A stretch of 64,000 nucleotides of DNA, taken from NCBI RefSeq assembly GCF_007750395.1, contig NZ_CP036281.1, forward strand, positions 2,007,001 to 2,071,000, in the 5' to 3' direction. The notes beneath the pieces are model-generated. The model did no database searches. It was not told the origin of the DNA and worked only from the letters and a program-made list of their open reading frames with translations. Shown here piece after piece: positions 37,334 through 46,035 of this stretch. The translations under genes were made by a program, and so were the position numbers. The number at the start of each line of letters is the position of its first letter. Position 1 is the first letter of the stretch. This DNA is from Polystyrenella longa (GTDB taxonomy: Bacteria > Planctomycetota > Planctomycetia > Planctomycetales > Planctomycetaceae).

Positions 37334-38719
37334 ATGCGATTGATGCTACTCTGTTCCCTGATGTTTCTATCAACTCAAGCCGGACTCTTCGCGGATGAGG
37401 ATGTGCTGTTCGACAGTCGCCCCAACCCCGAATTGGTGGCTGAAGTGGTCGCGGGCACTCGCGAGGCTGCGAACGCGGGCTGGTGGGGATTCGACCCAGT
37501 TGATAGCACCGAAATCCTGCAGGCAGCGATCAATTCGCCCGCTAAAAAACTAATTGTCCCGAACCTCGGTGAAACCTGGATCGTGCGTCCCATCACTTTA
37601 CGTGGAGACCTGGAACTCGTTTTCGAGCCGGGTACATTAGTGATGGCAAAACGAGGCGAATTCAAAGGGGGCGGCGATTCCCTTTTCTCTGCGAGAGACG
37701 CCAAGAACCTGACGATTCGGGGCTATGGGGCAACATGGCGAATGTGGAAACGGGACTATCAGAATCCTCCCTATGTTAAAGCGGAATGGCGAATGGGGTT
37801 GGCGTTGCGAGGTTGTCACGATGTGCTCGTCGAGGGTTTGCAGATTGAAAGCAGTGGTGGAGATGGCATCTATATCGACAATGGGAGCGAACAGACTTTC
37901 AGCGATGGCATTACGATCCGGGATTGCATTTGTCTTGATCATCATCGTCAGGGAATGAGCGTGATCAGTGCCAAGAATCTGCTGGTGGAAAACTGCGTCT
38001 TCGCCAAAACGGGAGGGACACCCCCCGAAGCCGGGATCGACTTCGAACCCGATGGACCAGATCAATGTTTCATTAACTGCGTCGTTCGTAATTGTGTCTT
38101 TCAGGACAACAGCGGGCACCAGATACTGGTTTATCTGAAACCGATGACGCGAGACTCTCAGCCCGTTGATATTCGATTCGAGAACTGCGTTTCCCGAATG
38201 GGAGAAGCAGGCATGCAGAAGTCAGATTTTCTTGATCTCAATACGTCCGGCTGGGCAGGCATTGCTGTTGGAGCGATCAAAGATGATGGCCCACAAGGAA
38301 AAATTGAGTTCATTAATTGTTCGACAGAAAACACGGGGAAAGAGGGCATCAAAGTCTTTGATAAGTCGGCCAGTAGTGCCGAGGTGATTTTCCAGAACTG
38401 CAAAGTCAAAAACAGCTGGGTCTCACGGCATCAAGAGTTTGGTGGCCCACGCGTTCCCATTTTGATTCAGGTTCGTCGGCCCTCTTATACGGAACGTCCA
38501 GGGGGAATTGACTTCATCCAATGTATGGTGAACGATACCATCCACGCCCCTACCCTTCGCTTCGATCAGGAAAAAAGCGAGTACGGTTTGTATGACGTCG
38601 AAGGAACGATTTACGTCCGCAGTCCGCAAGGCCCACAGGCGGTGCTCGGTAGCGATTTGCATTTTGTTGATGTCAATCTGGTTGACGCCCGGCCTGTGAA
38701 ACCAGAAGGAACTCCCTGA
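37334..38719 (+). CDS. Secreted right-handed parallel beta-helix protein
   Basis: The 461-residue protein has a signal peptide (about residues 1-20, MLLCSLMFLSTQAGLFADED) and a body of repeating beta-helix rungs: LTIRGYGATWR, DVLVEGLQIESSGGDGIYIDNGS, ITIRDCICLDHHRQGMSVI, LVENCVFAKTGG, VRNCVFQDNSGHQILVY, and others. This is the fold of pectate lyases and many carbohydrate-active enzymes, but I see no full catalytic signature, so activity on polysaccharides is only possible. AAGGTG precedes the start by about 8 bases. No partner gene is adjacent. Confidence 0.85.
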   Translation: MRLMLLCSLMFLSTQAGLFADEDVLFDSRPNPELVAEVVAGTREAANAGWWGFDPVDSTEILQAAINSPAKKLIVPNLGETWIVRPITLRGDLELVFEPGTLVMAKRGEFKGGGDSLFSARDAKNLTIRGYGATWRMWKRDYQNPPYVKAEWRMGLALRGCHDVLVEGLQIESSGGDGIYIDNGSEQTFSDGITIRDCICLDHHRQGMSVISAKNLLVENCVFAKTGGTPPEAGIDFEPDGPDQCFINCVVRNCVFQDNSGHQILVYLKPMTRDSQPVDIRFENCVSRMGEAGMQKSDFLDLNTSGWAGIAVGAIKDDGPQGKIEFINCSTENTGKEGIKVFDKSASSAEVIFQNCKVKNSWVSRHQEFGGPRVPILIQVRRPSYTERPGGIDFIQCMVNDTIHAPTLRFDQEKSEYGLYDVEGTIYVRSPQGPQAVLGSDLHFVDVNLVDARPVKPEGTP

Positions 38720-38842
38720 TCGACGTCTCGCTTGAATATCCAAGAGTTACCACGTGTACAATCAAGTGTGCACAACCAAGTCCCCTCAACCAGATGTACG
38801 CAATACTGAATACTGTTTCCACTACTGTAAGGAGGAACTGCG

Positions 38843-39382
38843 ATGGCTGCTAAACTGTTGGATGGATATCGGATTCTGATCATCGTGGGCGAAGACTACG
38901 AAGACCTGGAACTGTGGTATCCTAAACTTCGCCTGGAAGAAGCTGGAGCCCATGTTATTCTCGCCGGCGAGGAGACGGGCAAGAAATACAGTGGGAAGCA
39001 TGGTTATCCGGCGGTGAGTGATGCACACATCGATGAGATGGAAGAGGCAGACTTCCACGGCATTGTCTGCCCCGGTGGCTGGATGCCGGATAAACTTCGC
39101 CGTAATCCCAAGGTTCTGTCGCTACTCAAAGAATTCCACGAATCCGGAAAGATGATCGCGGCAATTTGTCACGGAGGCTGGATGCCTATCTCGGCGGGAA
39201 TCTATGGGGATGTAACGGTTACCGGCTCACCTGGTATCAAAGATGACCTCATTAATGCCGGTGCCAAGTGGGAGGACAAGACTGTGGTTGTTGATCGGCA
39301 CTTTGTGTGCAGTCGTCGACCGAGCGATCTGCCCGACTTCTGTATCGCGATGCTGGAAGTCTTACAGGCCCAGGCAACGTAG
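38843..39382 (+). CDS. DJ-1/PfpI-family protein
   Basis: The 179-residue protein is a DJ-1/PfpI superfamily member (class I glutamine amidotransferase-like fold). The nucleophile elbow is IAAICHGGWMPISAG, with Cys-His, and the Glu of the active site sits in GEDYEDLELW. Family members are reported as proteases, deglycases or chaperones; the closest by pattern is the bacterial PfpI/YhbO-type stress protein. AAGGAGG lies about 7 bases before ATG 38843, a strong start. No operon partner is evident. Confidence 0.92.
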   Translation: MAAKLLDGYRILIIVGEDYEDLELWYPKLRLEEAGAHVILAGEETGKKYSGKHGYPAVSDAHIDEMEEADFHGIVCPGGWMPDKLRRNPKVLSLLKEFHESGKMIAAICHGGWMPISAGIYGDVTVTGSPGIKDDLINAGAKWEDKTVVVDRHFVCSRRPSDLPDFCIAMLEVLQAQAT

Positions 39383-39492
39383 TAAACTTACGTGAAGCTT
39401 AAATGAATCAGCAATTTTATAGCGGACGAGCCATTGCTGCTCTGCTTATACTGGAACTGGAGCGGTCATTACGCCGCGAATAAATTGACCCC

Positions 39493-40350
39493 ATGAAACT
39501 GAGGATAATCGAACTGAACATGAAAAACTTTGCTTCAGGAATGCTGCTCATGGTGATCGCTACGATTGCCTCTGGAGGAATAAATACTCCCGCACTTCAG
39601 GCCGTTGAAATTGTTGCCCATCGCGGAGCGTCTCACGATGCTCCCGAGAATACGCTGGCCTCAGTGAATCTGGCTTGGGAGAAGAATACGGATGGCGTCG
39701 AGATCGATGTTTATCTTTCCAAAGATAATCAGATCGTCGCGTTCCACGATAAGACGATGAAGCGAACCGGTGGTGGTACGGATCTCCGGATCGTCGATCA
39801 AACACTCGCTGAACTGAAAAAGCTGGACGCGGGTAGCTGGAAGTCGCCCAAATATAAGGGAGAGCAAATTCCCTTACTGAGCGAAATCCTGCCCACGATC
39901 CCGGAAGGCAAGCGGTTGTTTATCGAAGTGAAATGTGGTCCGGAAATCGTTCCGTTTCTGAAAGCGGATTTGAAAAAAGCGGGTCGAAAAGCGGACCAAA
40001 CCTGTGTGATCTGTTTCGGAAGCGATGTCTGTCGCGATGTGAAACAGGAAATGCCGGAACTGAAAGTCTACTGGCTCTCCGGTCAACGCAAGGACAAAGA
40101 AACGGGTGAATGGACACCTAAGCTGGAAAGCCTGATTGAGACGGCCCAGTCGATCCACGCCGATGGACTCGATCTGAATGCAAATGAAAAGATCGACGCG
40201 GAATTCGTTCAGCAGGTGAAACAGGCTAATCTCGGTTTGTATGTCTGGACTGTCAACAACCCGGACGAAGCCAATCGCCTGGCCAAAGCAGGCGTCGACG
40301 GCATCACCACCGACCGCCCTGCCTTTTTGCGAGACGCGTTAGAGAAGTAA
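39493..40350 (+). CDS. Secreted glycerophosphodiester phosphodiesterase
   Basis: The 285-residue enzyme has a hydrophobic signal (MLLMVIATIASGGINTPALQA) and a GDPD TIM barrel. The catalytic region is intact: VAHRGASHDAPENTLAS (HR...E), DGVEIDVYLSKDNQIVAFHD and the C-terminal VWTVNNPDEANRLAKAGVDGITTDRP. It hydrolyses glycerophosphodiesters to glycerol-3-phosphate and an alcohol, outside the cytoplasm in this case. The chosen ATG 39493 gives a leader with a second ATG (39520) that also begins a fair signal peptide. A terminator follows. Confidence 0.93.
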   Translation: MKLRIIELNMKNFASGMLLMVIATIASGGINTPALQAVEIVAHRGASHDAPENTLASVNLAWEKNTDGVEIDVYLSKDNQIVAFHDKTMKRTGGGTDLRIVDQTLAELKKLDAGSWKSPKYKGEQIPLLSEILPTIPEGKRLFIEVKCGPEIVPFLKADLKKAGRKADQTCVICFGSDVCRDVKQEMPELKVYWLSGQRKDKETGEWTPKLESLIETAQSIHADGLDLNANEKIDAEFVQQVKQANLGLYVWTVNNPDEANRLAKAGVDGITTDRPAFLRDALEK

Positions 40351-40382
40351 ACGCTACAGATCAATTTGGTTATTGATTAATA

Positions 40383-40418
40383 AACCCCGTGTGCGATTGT
40401 ATGAGCACGCGGGGTTTT
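40383..40418 (+). terminator. Intrinsic terminator after the phosphodiesterase gene
   Basis: A 12-bp stem with one wobble pair (40383-40394 with 40405-40416) and a 10-base loop is followed by a short T-run. It lies 33 bases after the stop. Confidence 0.82.
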
Positions 40419-40497
40419 GCTTTTACCCTGCTTCGTTTCGGTTTCTCTGTCTCTTCAAAACAGATGCGGGAAAAGTAACGAATCTGATTTCCTGTAA

Positions 40498-40527
40498 TTG
40501 ACTTTGTGATGCAAAGTGAGTTATAGT
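40498..40527 (+). promoter_or_regulatory. Candidate sigma-70 promoter for the paralogous membrane protein pair
   Basis: TTGACT (40498-40503) and TATAGT (40522-40527) are separated by 18 bases and lie about 65 bases before ATG 40592, right after the terminator of the previous gene. Confidence 0.5.
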
Positions 40528-40591
40528 CGTCCTCGTCACAGTCAGGAATGCACCTTGGCTGAAGCGATCCAATTGAATTCGGGAGAGGACG

Positions 40592-41464
40592 ATGAAGATA
40601 CTCGGACCTTTACGTGAGCTCGATCAGATTCTCCGAGGGGAGAAAACGAAGCCGGAGTCGCTCAGGCGGGCGAGTCTTGAGATCTCGCTCGGGCAGATTC
40701 TGGGGATGATCGTCTTTCTGGGCCTGTTATATGGTCTCTGCATGAGTGTCTTTTCCATGACTCAGGACTATCCCGGGCACGAATGGCAAATTATCGCGTC
40801 GATGGTCAAGGTCCCTGCCCTCTTTCTGCTGACTCTGCTCATCACGTTCCCGTCACTGTATGTCTTCAATGCCCTTGTTGGTTCCAGGTTCGAAGTTGTT
40901 GAGCTGCTCCGTTTGCTGATTGCCTCACTGGGAGTGGCCCTATCGATGCTCGGATCGCTGGGGCTGATCGTCGCCTTCTTCTCGGTCAGTACGACCAGCT
41001 ACAGTTTTATGATTCTCTTGAATGTCTTTGTCTTCAGTGTATCTGGATTCCTGGGCCTCAAGTTTCTACTGCAGACGTTGCATCGCATGTCTCTACTGAC
41101 GGAACAGGAAGAAACGGAATCCTCGATCAAAGAGACCACTTCCCCTGTTCATTCCCCCACCGAAGGTGGGTTTGTCGAAATTGAAATTGTCGAAGAGTCG
41201 TCCAAAGCCTCATCCAATATGGCATCTAACTTCTCACCCAAAGAGGCGGGGCCGCTCGCTCAACTTTACGGTCCTGTTCTGAGTGGTGAAGTGAAAACGG
41301 TTTTCCGCTGCTGGATTGTGGTCTTCGGCCTGGTCGGTGCGCAGATGAGCTGGATTTTGCGTCCTTTCATTGGCGACCCCAACTCGGAGTTTGCATGGTT
41401 CCGTCCGCGTGGTTCCAGCTTCTTCGAAGCGGTTTATCACACTTTCCTCAATTTGTTTTCGTAA
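40592..41464 (+). CDS. Polytopic membrane protein, first of a tandem paralogous pair
   Basis: The 290-residue protein has a short cytoplasmic leader, about five membrane helices in the first 170 residues, a Ser/Glu-rich soluble insert (about 172-225), another helix and the C-terminal motif AQMSWILRPFIGDP near residue 255. The last part is shared with the next gene (QMGWVLRPFIGSP), which also has the same hydrophobicity pattern, so the two are probably paralogous. I do not recognise a family; the pattern is compatible with a complex of two related membrane subunits. The start follows GAGAGGAC by about 5 bases. Confidence 0.8.
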   Translation: MKILGPLRELDQILRGEKTKPESLRRASLEISLGQILGMIVFLGLLYGLCMSVFSMTQDYPGHEWQIIASMVKVPALFLLTLLITFPSLYVFNALVGSRFEVVELLRLLIASLGVALSMLGSLGLIVAFFSVSTTSYSFMILLNVFVFSVSGFLGLKFLLQTLHRMSLLTEQEETESSIKETTSPVHSPTEGGFVEIEIVEESSKASSNMASNFSPKEAGPLAQLYGPVLSGEVKTVFRCWIVVFGLVGAQMSWILRPFIGDPNSEFAWFRPRGSSFFEAVYHTFLNLFS

Positions 41465-41476
41465 CGGAGCGACTGC

Positions 41477-42133
41477 ATGCCTGCTTATCTGCAACAGGCC
41501 GATCGACTCCTCCGACCCCGAGAGCTGTCGCTCCCCACTCTCCAGACGTTGCCATTATTAGTGCTGATTCTGGGCGGATGGTACGGAACAGTAATGGGGA
41601 GCTATGGCGGTTTCGGCGGAGAACGTCTCTGGCAAGTGCTGTATTCGGCAACGAAAGTCCCGCTACTCTTGCTGGCCACATTCTCGATCAGCCTGCCCAG
41701 TTTTTTCGTACTCAATACGCTGGCCGGTCTTCGAGCGGACTTCGGTCGGGTTTTCTCGGCCCTGTTGGCGACTCAAGCGGGAATGACCCTCATTCTCGCC
41801 GCTCTCTCGCCCTATACTGCCCTTTGGTATCTCTCGTTCGAGAGCTACACTCAGGCGATCCTGTTTAACGGCGTCATGTTCGGAATCGCCAGTTTTGCGG
41901 CTCAGTTCATATTGCTCAAATTCTATAACCCCCTCATTCGCGAGAACAAATTACACCGGCTGATGCTCGTGCTCTGGTTGGTTCTGTATGCGTTTGTCGG
42001 AATCCAGATGGGCTGGGTCCTCCGCCCCTTCATTGGCAGTCCGGACGAAGCGATCGAATTCTTCCGTGAAAATTCCTGGGGAAACGCCTACGAACGGGTG
42101 TTCCAGATTTTTCTCCGATCCATCGGGCAGTAA
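41477..42133 (+). CDS. Polytopic membrane protein, second of a tandem paralogous pair
   Basis: The 218-residue protein has about six hydrophobic segments and ends with a short tail after QMGWVLRPFIGSPDEAIEFFR. It starts 12 bases after the stop of the preceding gene, so translation is probably coupled. It lacks the acidic insert of its neighbour. Unknown function; a heteromeric membrane complex with the first protein is the simplest reading. Confidence 0.8.
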   Translation: MPAYLQQADRLLRPRELSLPTLQTLPLLVLILGGWYGTVMGSYGGFGGERLWQVLYSATKVPLLLLATFSISLPSFFVLNTLAGLRADFGRVFSALLATQAGMTLILAALSPYTALWYLSFESYTQAILFNGVMFGIASFAAQFILLKFYNPLIRENKLHRLMLVLWLVLYAFVGIQMGWVLRPFIGSPDEAIEFFRENSWGNAYERVFQIFLRSIGQ

Positions 42134-42310
42134 CGGGTTCACTGTCGTAGGTGTCGCTTCTGTTCTACTGAATTCCAAACCCCGTCTGTTTTAGATGTCT
42201 CCTGATTAAAGAGATTGATTGCGCTGAACGCAGAAAAAAGGCATTATGTTCCAGATTTTTCCCGCGAACCTTTGACCTCGGAAAAGCCTCTGAATCCTGA
42301 AACGGATACC

Positions 42311-42338
42311 TTGCGGATTCGTCCGATTCTGCTAAACT
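42311..42338 (+). promoter_or_regulatory. Candidate promoter for tRNA-Arg
   Basis: TTGCGG (42311-42316) and TAAACT (42333-42338) are 16 bases apart and lie 66 bases before the 5' end of the tRNA, with no gene between. Confidence 0.4.
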
Positions 42339-42404
42339 GTGTCTCATAGACAGGATGCGGCCCCCCTACCCCGGCGGGCTGTCCTCAATCTGTACAACCA
42401 ACAT

Positions 42405-42478
<74 letters not shown>

Positions 42479-42511
42479 CTTTTCACATAGAGTGAACAGC
42501 AGGATATATTT

Positions 42512-42547
42512 AAAAGGCCTTCGTCATTGTGACGAAGGCCTTTTTTT
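42512..42547 (+). terminator. Intrinsic terminator after tRNA-Arg
   Basis: A perfect 14-bp stem (42512-42525 with 42531-42544, AAAAGGCCTTCGTC and its complement) with a 5-base loop is followed by T. It lies 33 bases after the tRNA. Confidence 0.9.
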
Positions 42548-42774
42548 GTCGTAAACTTAGTCGCGGATGCTCAACAATTCTAAATGGATATTGTCTGGAA
42601 TACTGGACGCCCAGGCGACGTCTGTCTCAAATTATCAACAAGTTTTTGACAGACGAAAACTGTCCATTACTCTCAATTGACATGATAGATTAGAACCCAT
42701 CCTGAAACTCGCAAATTAGTGAACGGTTGGTCCAGTCGCCACGCATTACACTTCGTGTCCGCACCCGCATCCTG

Positions 42775-43046
42775 TACGATAAAGCGGCCGATTCGATGAG
42801 CTTGAGACAACGCCTGCGACACCACGGCGTGCGCTTGATCTCCCGTTTCGTAAACGACGAAATGGAAAGACAAAGAAGCTGAGCGAACGTGACCAGTTTC
42901 TCTACGAGAATCGCTGGAAAGTCGAACGGACGATCAGTTGGCTGAAGAACTTTCGCCGCCTCGTAGCCCGCTGGGAATATCATCTGCACTTACACGAATG
43001 CTTCTGGCGCCTCGGTGCGCTGTACACTATCCTCCGAGGGTTCTAG
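42775..43046 (+). pseudogene. IS5-family transposase, C-terminal remnant with a frameshift
   Basis: The translation of about 42775-42838 gives YDKAADSMSLRQRLRHHGVR, the region near the second acidic residue of IS5-type transposases. The frame then shifts by one base, and 42840-43046 reads the well-known C-terminus WKVERTISWLKNFRRLVARW and ends LGALYTILRGF before TAG. The glutamate of the DDE triad is present in WKVERTISWL. The N-terminal two thirds are missing, so the element is dead. It lies about 230 bases downstream of the tRNA terminator. Confidence 0.8.
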
Positions 43047-43142
43047 TACTTGAGCAATCCCGTATCGTAAAATATTCAGCCAACTTTGAAAACGAGCGTC
43101 CTTACGTAATCATATTCTCACCCAATAGCCAATGAGAAATTT

Positions 43143-43808
43143 ATGACGACACACATTTTCCGTCCGTTCTCCGATTCTCTAACGATAAAGATTCCCGTAT
43201 TCACTCTTTTATTCATGGCAATGCTGGTTGCCTGCTTTATGACGAATGACATCACTCCTCTTCAACGAATCATATTCATATCAATAGGGTTTGTCGGGCC
43301 GCTATTCGCACTTACTCATCTCTGGATCAACAGAAGTTTTTCAATATCAATACAGTCAGATGGGATACATCTCGAAGGCCATCGAAATGCCAGCCTCATC
43401 ATGTTTGAGGAAATAAAACGTGTTGAATTTGATGAAAAGAGAGTTCGCCTTCGATTCGAAACACTCGCTACACACTATGTTGTTCCTTTAAACTGCTATT
43501 TACAGCATGACCGTATTTCGATGCGTGACCAGCTTAGCTCATGCGAAGCACTCAAGTCTTCTGATGTCAACGTTATCCCGGTGGGAACCACCCGACTCTA
43601 TAAACTGGTATTATGTCTTATATTATTCTTATTTATAGCTTTGATGTCTCCACTGTTTTCATATCTATTTCCGCTGACATGGATTAACAAGCGACTTATC
43701 TATCCGAATTCAGCCTCCGTATATTATGTCGCATTCATATTGGTTGCCGCAATGACCTACATCATTTCCCAACACAAGGTTTCCCCCCGAAGTTTCAAAG
43801 TGAATTAG
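43143..43808 (+). CDS. Orphan membrane protein between transposase relics
   Basis: The 221-residue protein has two membrane helices near the N-terminus (about residues 16-33 and 43-61), a soluble beta-rich segment (IQSDGIHLEGHRNASLIMFE; VEFDEKRVRLRFETLATHY) that resembles the bacterial PH-like arrangement, and two C-terminal helices. Codon usage appears more AT-rich than that of its neighbours, for instance ATA and TTA codons, which fits acquired DNA. The stop TAG overlaps the putative left end of the next IS remnant, so the true C-terminus may have been cut. Function unknown. Confidence 0.6.
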   Translation: MTTHIFRPFSDSLTIKIPVFTLLFMAMLVACFMTNDITPLQRIIFISIGFVGPLFALTHLWINRSFSISIQSDGIHLEGHRNASLIMFEEIKRVEFDEKRVRLRFETLATHYVVPLNCYLQHDRISMRDQLSSCEALKSSDVNVIPVGTTRLYKLVLCLILFLFIALMSPLFSYLFPLTWINKRLIYPNSASVYYVAFILVAAMTYIISQHKVSPRSFKVN

Positions 43809-43841
43809 AGGCAGTTGCAAAACCATACAACTACTGAACAG
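43808..43841. repeat. Putative left terminal repeat of an IS5-type element
   Basis: GAGGCAGTTGCAAAACCATA begins right at the stop codon of the preceding gene. G-rich starts followed by TTGCAAAA are typical of IS5/IS1031-type ends. It is followed after about 50 bases by an N-terminal transposase remnant in the proper orientation. No matching right end was found within the next 500 bases. Confidence 0.5.
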
Positions 43842-43889
43842 TTTGGTCTGCTGATTGCATTGTAATGTCTCCAGAAAGGAGACTTTATA

Positions 43890-44246
43890 ATGGAGATGAC
43901 GCTGGAATGGTATCCCTCACTCGAACGATACACAACAGCGTCCAGGACGGACTGTGTTACCGAACTCACTGATGAGCAATGGCTTTTGATCGAAGACCTT
44001 TTTCCCTGGGAGGGTCCCTCCCGAGTTGATAGGCGGCCACAGGCACCACCACGAGAGTGCTTTGAAGTCATTCTTTGGGTCCTGCGAACAGGCGCCCGAT
44101 GGAAAGAAGCAAGGTGATTTCGCCGAGTGGATAACGAGGAATAAGAAATGACCGCGGTAGATTTTTCGTTTCCCTCTTTTACAACGTGTTGGAGGCGGTT
44201 CAAGCAATGGACTGTCTTAGGCGATTCCTCAATACTGAAAATCTAG
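43890..44246 (+). pseudogene. IS5-family transposase, N-terminal remnant with in-frame stops
   Basis: The frame opens with MEMTLEW and contains the DUF4096-type N-terminus ELTDEQWLLIEDLFPW and ECFEVILWVLRTGARWKEA. It is interrupted by TGA (44115-44117) and TAA about 25 bases later, and then resumes in the same frame with FPSFTTCWRRFKQWTV, the next conserved segment of the same family, until TAG 44244-44246. The roughly 17-codon interruption looks like a small insertion. All catalytic parts downstream are missing. A left terminal repeat lies just upstream. Confidence 0.8.
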
Positions 44247-44317
44247 GCCCAACTCGTCTCTCAATCAATGATCCGAGCTTGAGCTCCCGTTGACAACAAC
44301 TCGCGACAGGTACGTAT

Positions 44318-44599
44318 GTGGGCGCTCATCCGGTTCTGAGCCCCGCCTTGAAGGTCGTGTGCGGATTACTCGTCGCTCTGGTCGGCTTCGTTGACGCGGA
44401 TCGGTTAACTTTCTTCGTGTGCTTCTATCCGATCCTTTTCATTCCGATCGTTTACCCACACTGGACTTGGGACCGACAGGAAGTCCCCGACGACACACCG
44501 GTGTGCGCAGCAGACCATCTGGAGACCTCTGCGAAGGAACAGAACATGACGGAACGCATAGAGAGGCTGGAATACCAAAGTGGAATATTTCCAGTATAA
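44318..44599 (+). CDS. Doubtful short frame, possible fragment of a membrane protein
   Basis: The 93-residue frame starts at GTG 44318 and has two hydrophobic stretches (VVCGLLVALVGFVDADRL and TFFVCFYPILFIPIVYP) followed by a hydrophilic tail. I see no ribosome site and no family. Given the surrounding relics, it is probably a leftover piece of a gene rather than a functioning one, and is kept only because the hydrophobic pattern is protein-like. Confidence 0.25.
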   Translation: MGAHPVLSPALKVVCGLLVALVGFVDADRLTFFVCFYPILFIPIVYPHWTWDRQEVPDDTPVCAADHLETSAKEQNMTERIERLEYQSGIFPV

Positions 44600-44626
44600 A
44601 TAACAGAATGCAACTCCATGTTGTGA

Positions 44627-45688
44627 TTACTTCTGTGAGTCGAGCTTTTGTCGTGCATTTGCGATGACTTCATCGATACTCACGGGGACACCGCCTTGGC
44701 GATGGCTCTCGTGGGCTGCTTCCATGAAGCCGAATAGCTCTATTGTCTCGTCTGGCTCGATTGGCGATTCGCCCGTCCTGTAGAATTTGGCAATCTCGGT
44801 GGCTAACCCTTCATAGCCCATGTATCTCCCTTTGGGAACCACTCCGTTCACAGGAGCTGCGTAGCCATAGATACCGGCGGGGGCGACCCCCTTGTCTCCG
44901 AAAACGGTGGCGCTGTATTTCAGTGCTCCGCGTCGAATCCCCCGGTAGGACCCAATTCGACCATCTTTCCAAACACCGGTCACCAATTCTGCATCGTCTG
45001 TTCGAGCCCGAGTAACCGAAACGGCACCCGGTCCCATGATCGTGTAGAGCGCTTCGATACTGTGGATCGAGTGCCAGAACAAATCCGGATGATGTTCCTC
45101 GGTCGGGCAACCACCGTAGACATTGCAGCCGATCACCTCTCCCACTTCGGGATGATTCCGCATCCCGATAAAACCTGGGCTGTATCGATGCTGCGAGCAC
45201 GAGAAGACAGGCGTGTTGTATTTCTCCGAAAGGTCAAAAATCGCAATAACATCTTCGAAGGAAGCAGCCATCGGTCGTCCGATGTAGGTCGGTTTATGTG
45301 CCTTGAGTGCCTGTTCTGCAAGCTTCAAGTGAGTGCGGCCATCGATGGTCATGATCATGACAACATCACATTGCTGCAAGACTTCATCAATGGAATCTAC
45401 GATCTCAACATCGTTCTTCTTTAAACTTGGTTCCCAGCGATCAATATCAACAAGTGTCTCTTCGATATCTGGGCTGCCCCCTCTCCAGGCTGCCACCACT
45501 TTGAGTCCACCGAGCTCCGCGTTGTCCTGAGGTGGTTTATGCCACAGTTTCGTAAACGCCAGGCTTTGATAGTTGTCGAACCCAATAATTCCTACTCGAA
45601 CTGGATCATCCGAATAGGCAGACTGATGAACTGCGAACATAAGAATTATGGCTGTTAAAACCACCTTTAAATGCGTTGGCTTATTCAA
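44627..45688 (-). CDS. Secreted Gfo/Idh/MocA-family oxidoreductase-like protein
   Basis: The 353-residue protein has an N-terminal signal (LTAIILMFAVHQSAYSDDP) followed by a Rossmann-like start (VRVGIIGFDNYQSLAF) and the C-terminal alpha/beta domain. In ordinary Gfo/Idh/MocA enzymes the loop after the third strand reads EKP, which provides the catalytic Lys; here it is GRP (PTYIGRPMAASFEDVIAIFD), and the glycine-rich loop GxGxxG is altered to GFDNYQS. Thus the protein may not bind NAD normally or may be a non-catalytic relative common in planctomycete exoproteomes. The apparent start is TTG 45688; an in-frame start a few codons later is possible. Confidence 0.85.
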   Translation of the reverse strand: MNKPTHLKVVLTAIILMFAVHQSAYSDDPVRVGIIGFDNYQSLAFTKLWHKPPQDNAELGGLKVVAAWRGGSPDIEETLVDIDRWEPSLKKNDVEIVDSIDEVLQQCDVVMIMTIDGRTHLKLAEQALKAHKPTYIGRPMAASFEDVIAIFDLSEKYNTPVFSCSQHRYSPGFIGMRNHPEVGEVIGCNVYGGCPTEEHHPDLFWHSIHSIEALYTIMGPGAVSVTRARTDDAELVTGVWKDGRIGSYRGIRRGALKYSATVFGDKGVAPAGIYGYAAPVNGVVPKGRYMGYEGLATEIAKFYRTGESPIEPDETIELFGFMEAAHESHRQGGVPVSIDEVIANARQKLDSQK

Positions 45689-46035
45689 TGTTCGCTCTGT
45701 GATTCCAGGTGTAAGGTTACGCGAGCCGACAGAGAGGATTTTCAGTCAGCACGCTTTCAGATAATAACATTGATTCAGCATAGCCCTCCCTGTTCAGCGT
45801 CGTCAAGGATTGAGTTCAACGCCGTAAAGCCACTGTATCACGTAAATTCTGTCTATTTCCAGAAACAGGTTCTCGGACCGGCTTATTGGTACTCCACAAA
45901 TTACAGATATCTAGAACAAGGACTTGTGTCTGAGGTCATTCATATCTACGATGTTTTATGTGTTTTCCGAGCGAGCCTACAATATCGATGAGCTACGTTC
46001 GATCATGGTCGTTATTCTGAGATTGAGTATAGAGA
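45689..46035. other. Divergent intergenic region
   Basis: About 350 bases between the minus-strand oxidoreductase gene and the plus-strand cytochrome-type gene. A 106-aa plus-strand frame (45671-45991) is not protein-like. The region should hold divergent promoters; none could be fixed with confidence. Confidence 0.5.

Noticed and set aside
42775-44246. One intact IS element with cargo
   Set aside because: The transposase ends are in the wrong order, frameshifted and stop-containing, and no paired right end was found.
45671-45991. 106-aa plus-strand frame
   Set aside because: It overlaps the oxidoreductase start on the other strand and lacks protein-like composition.
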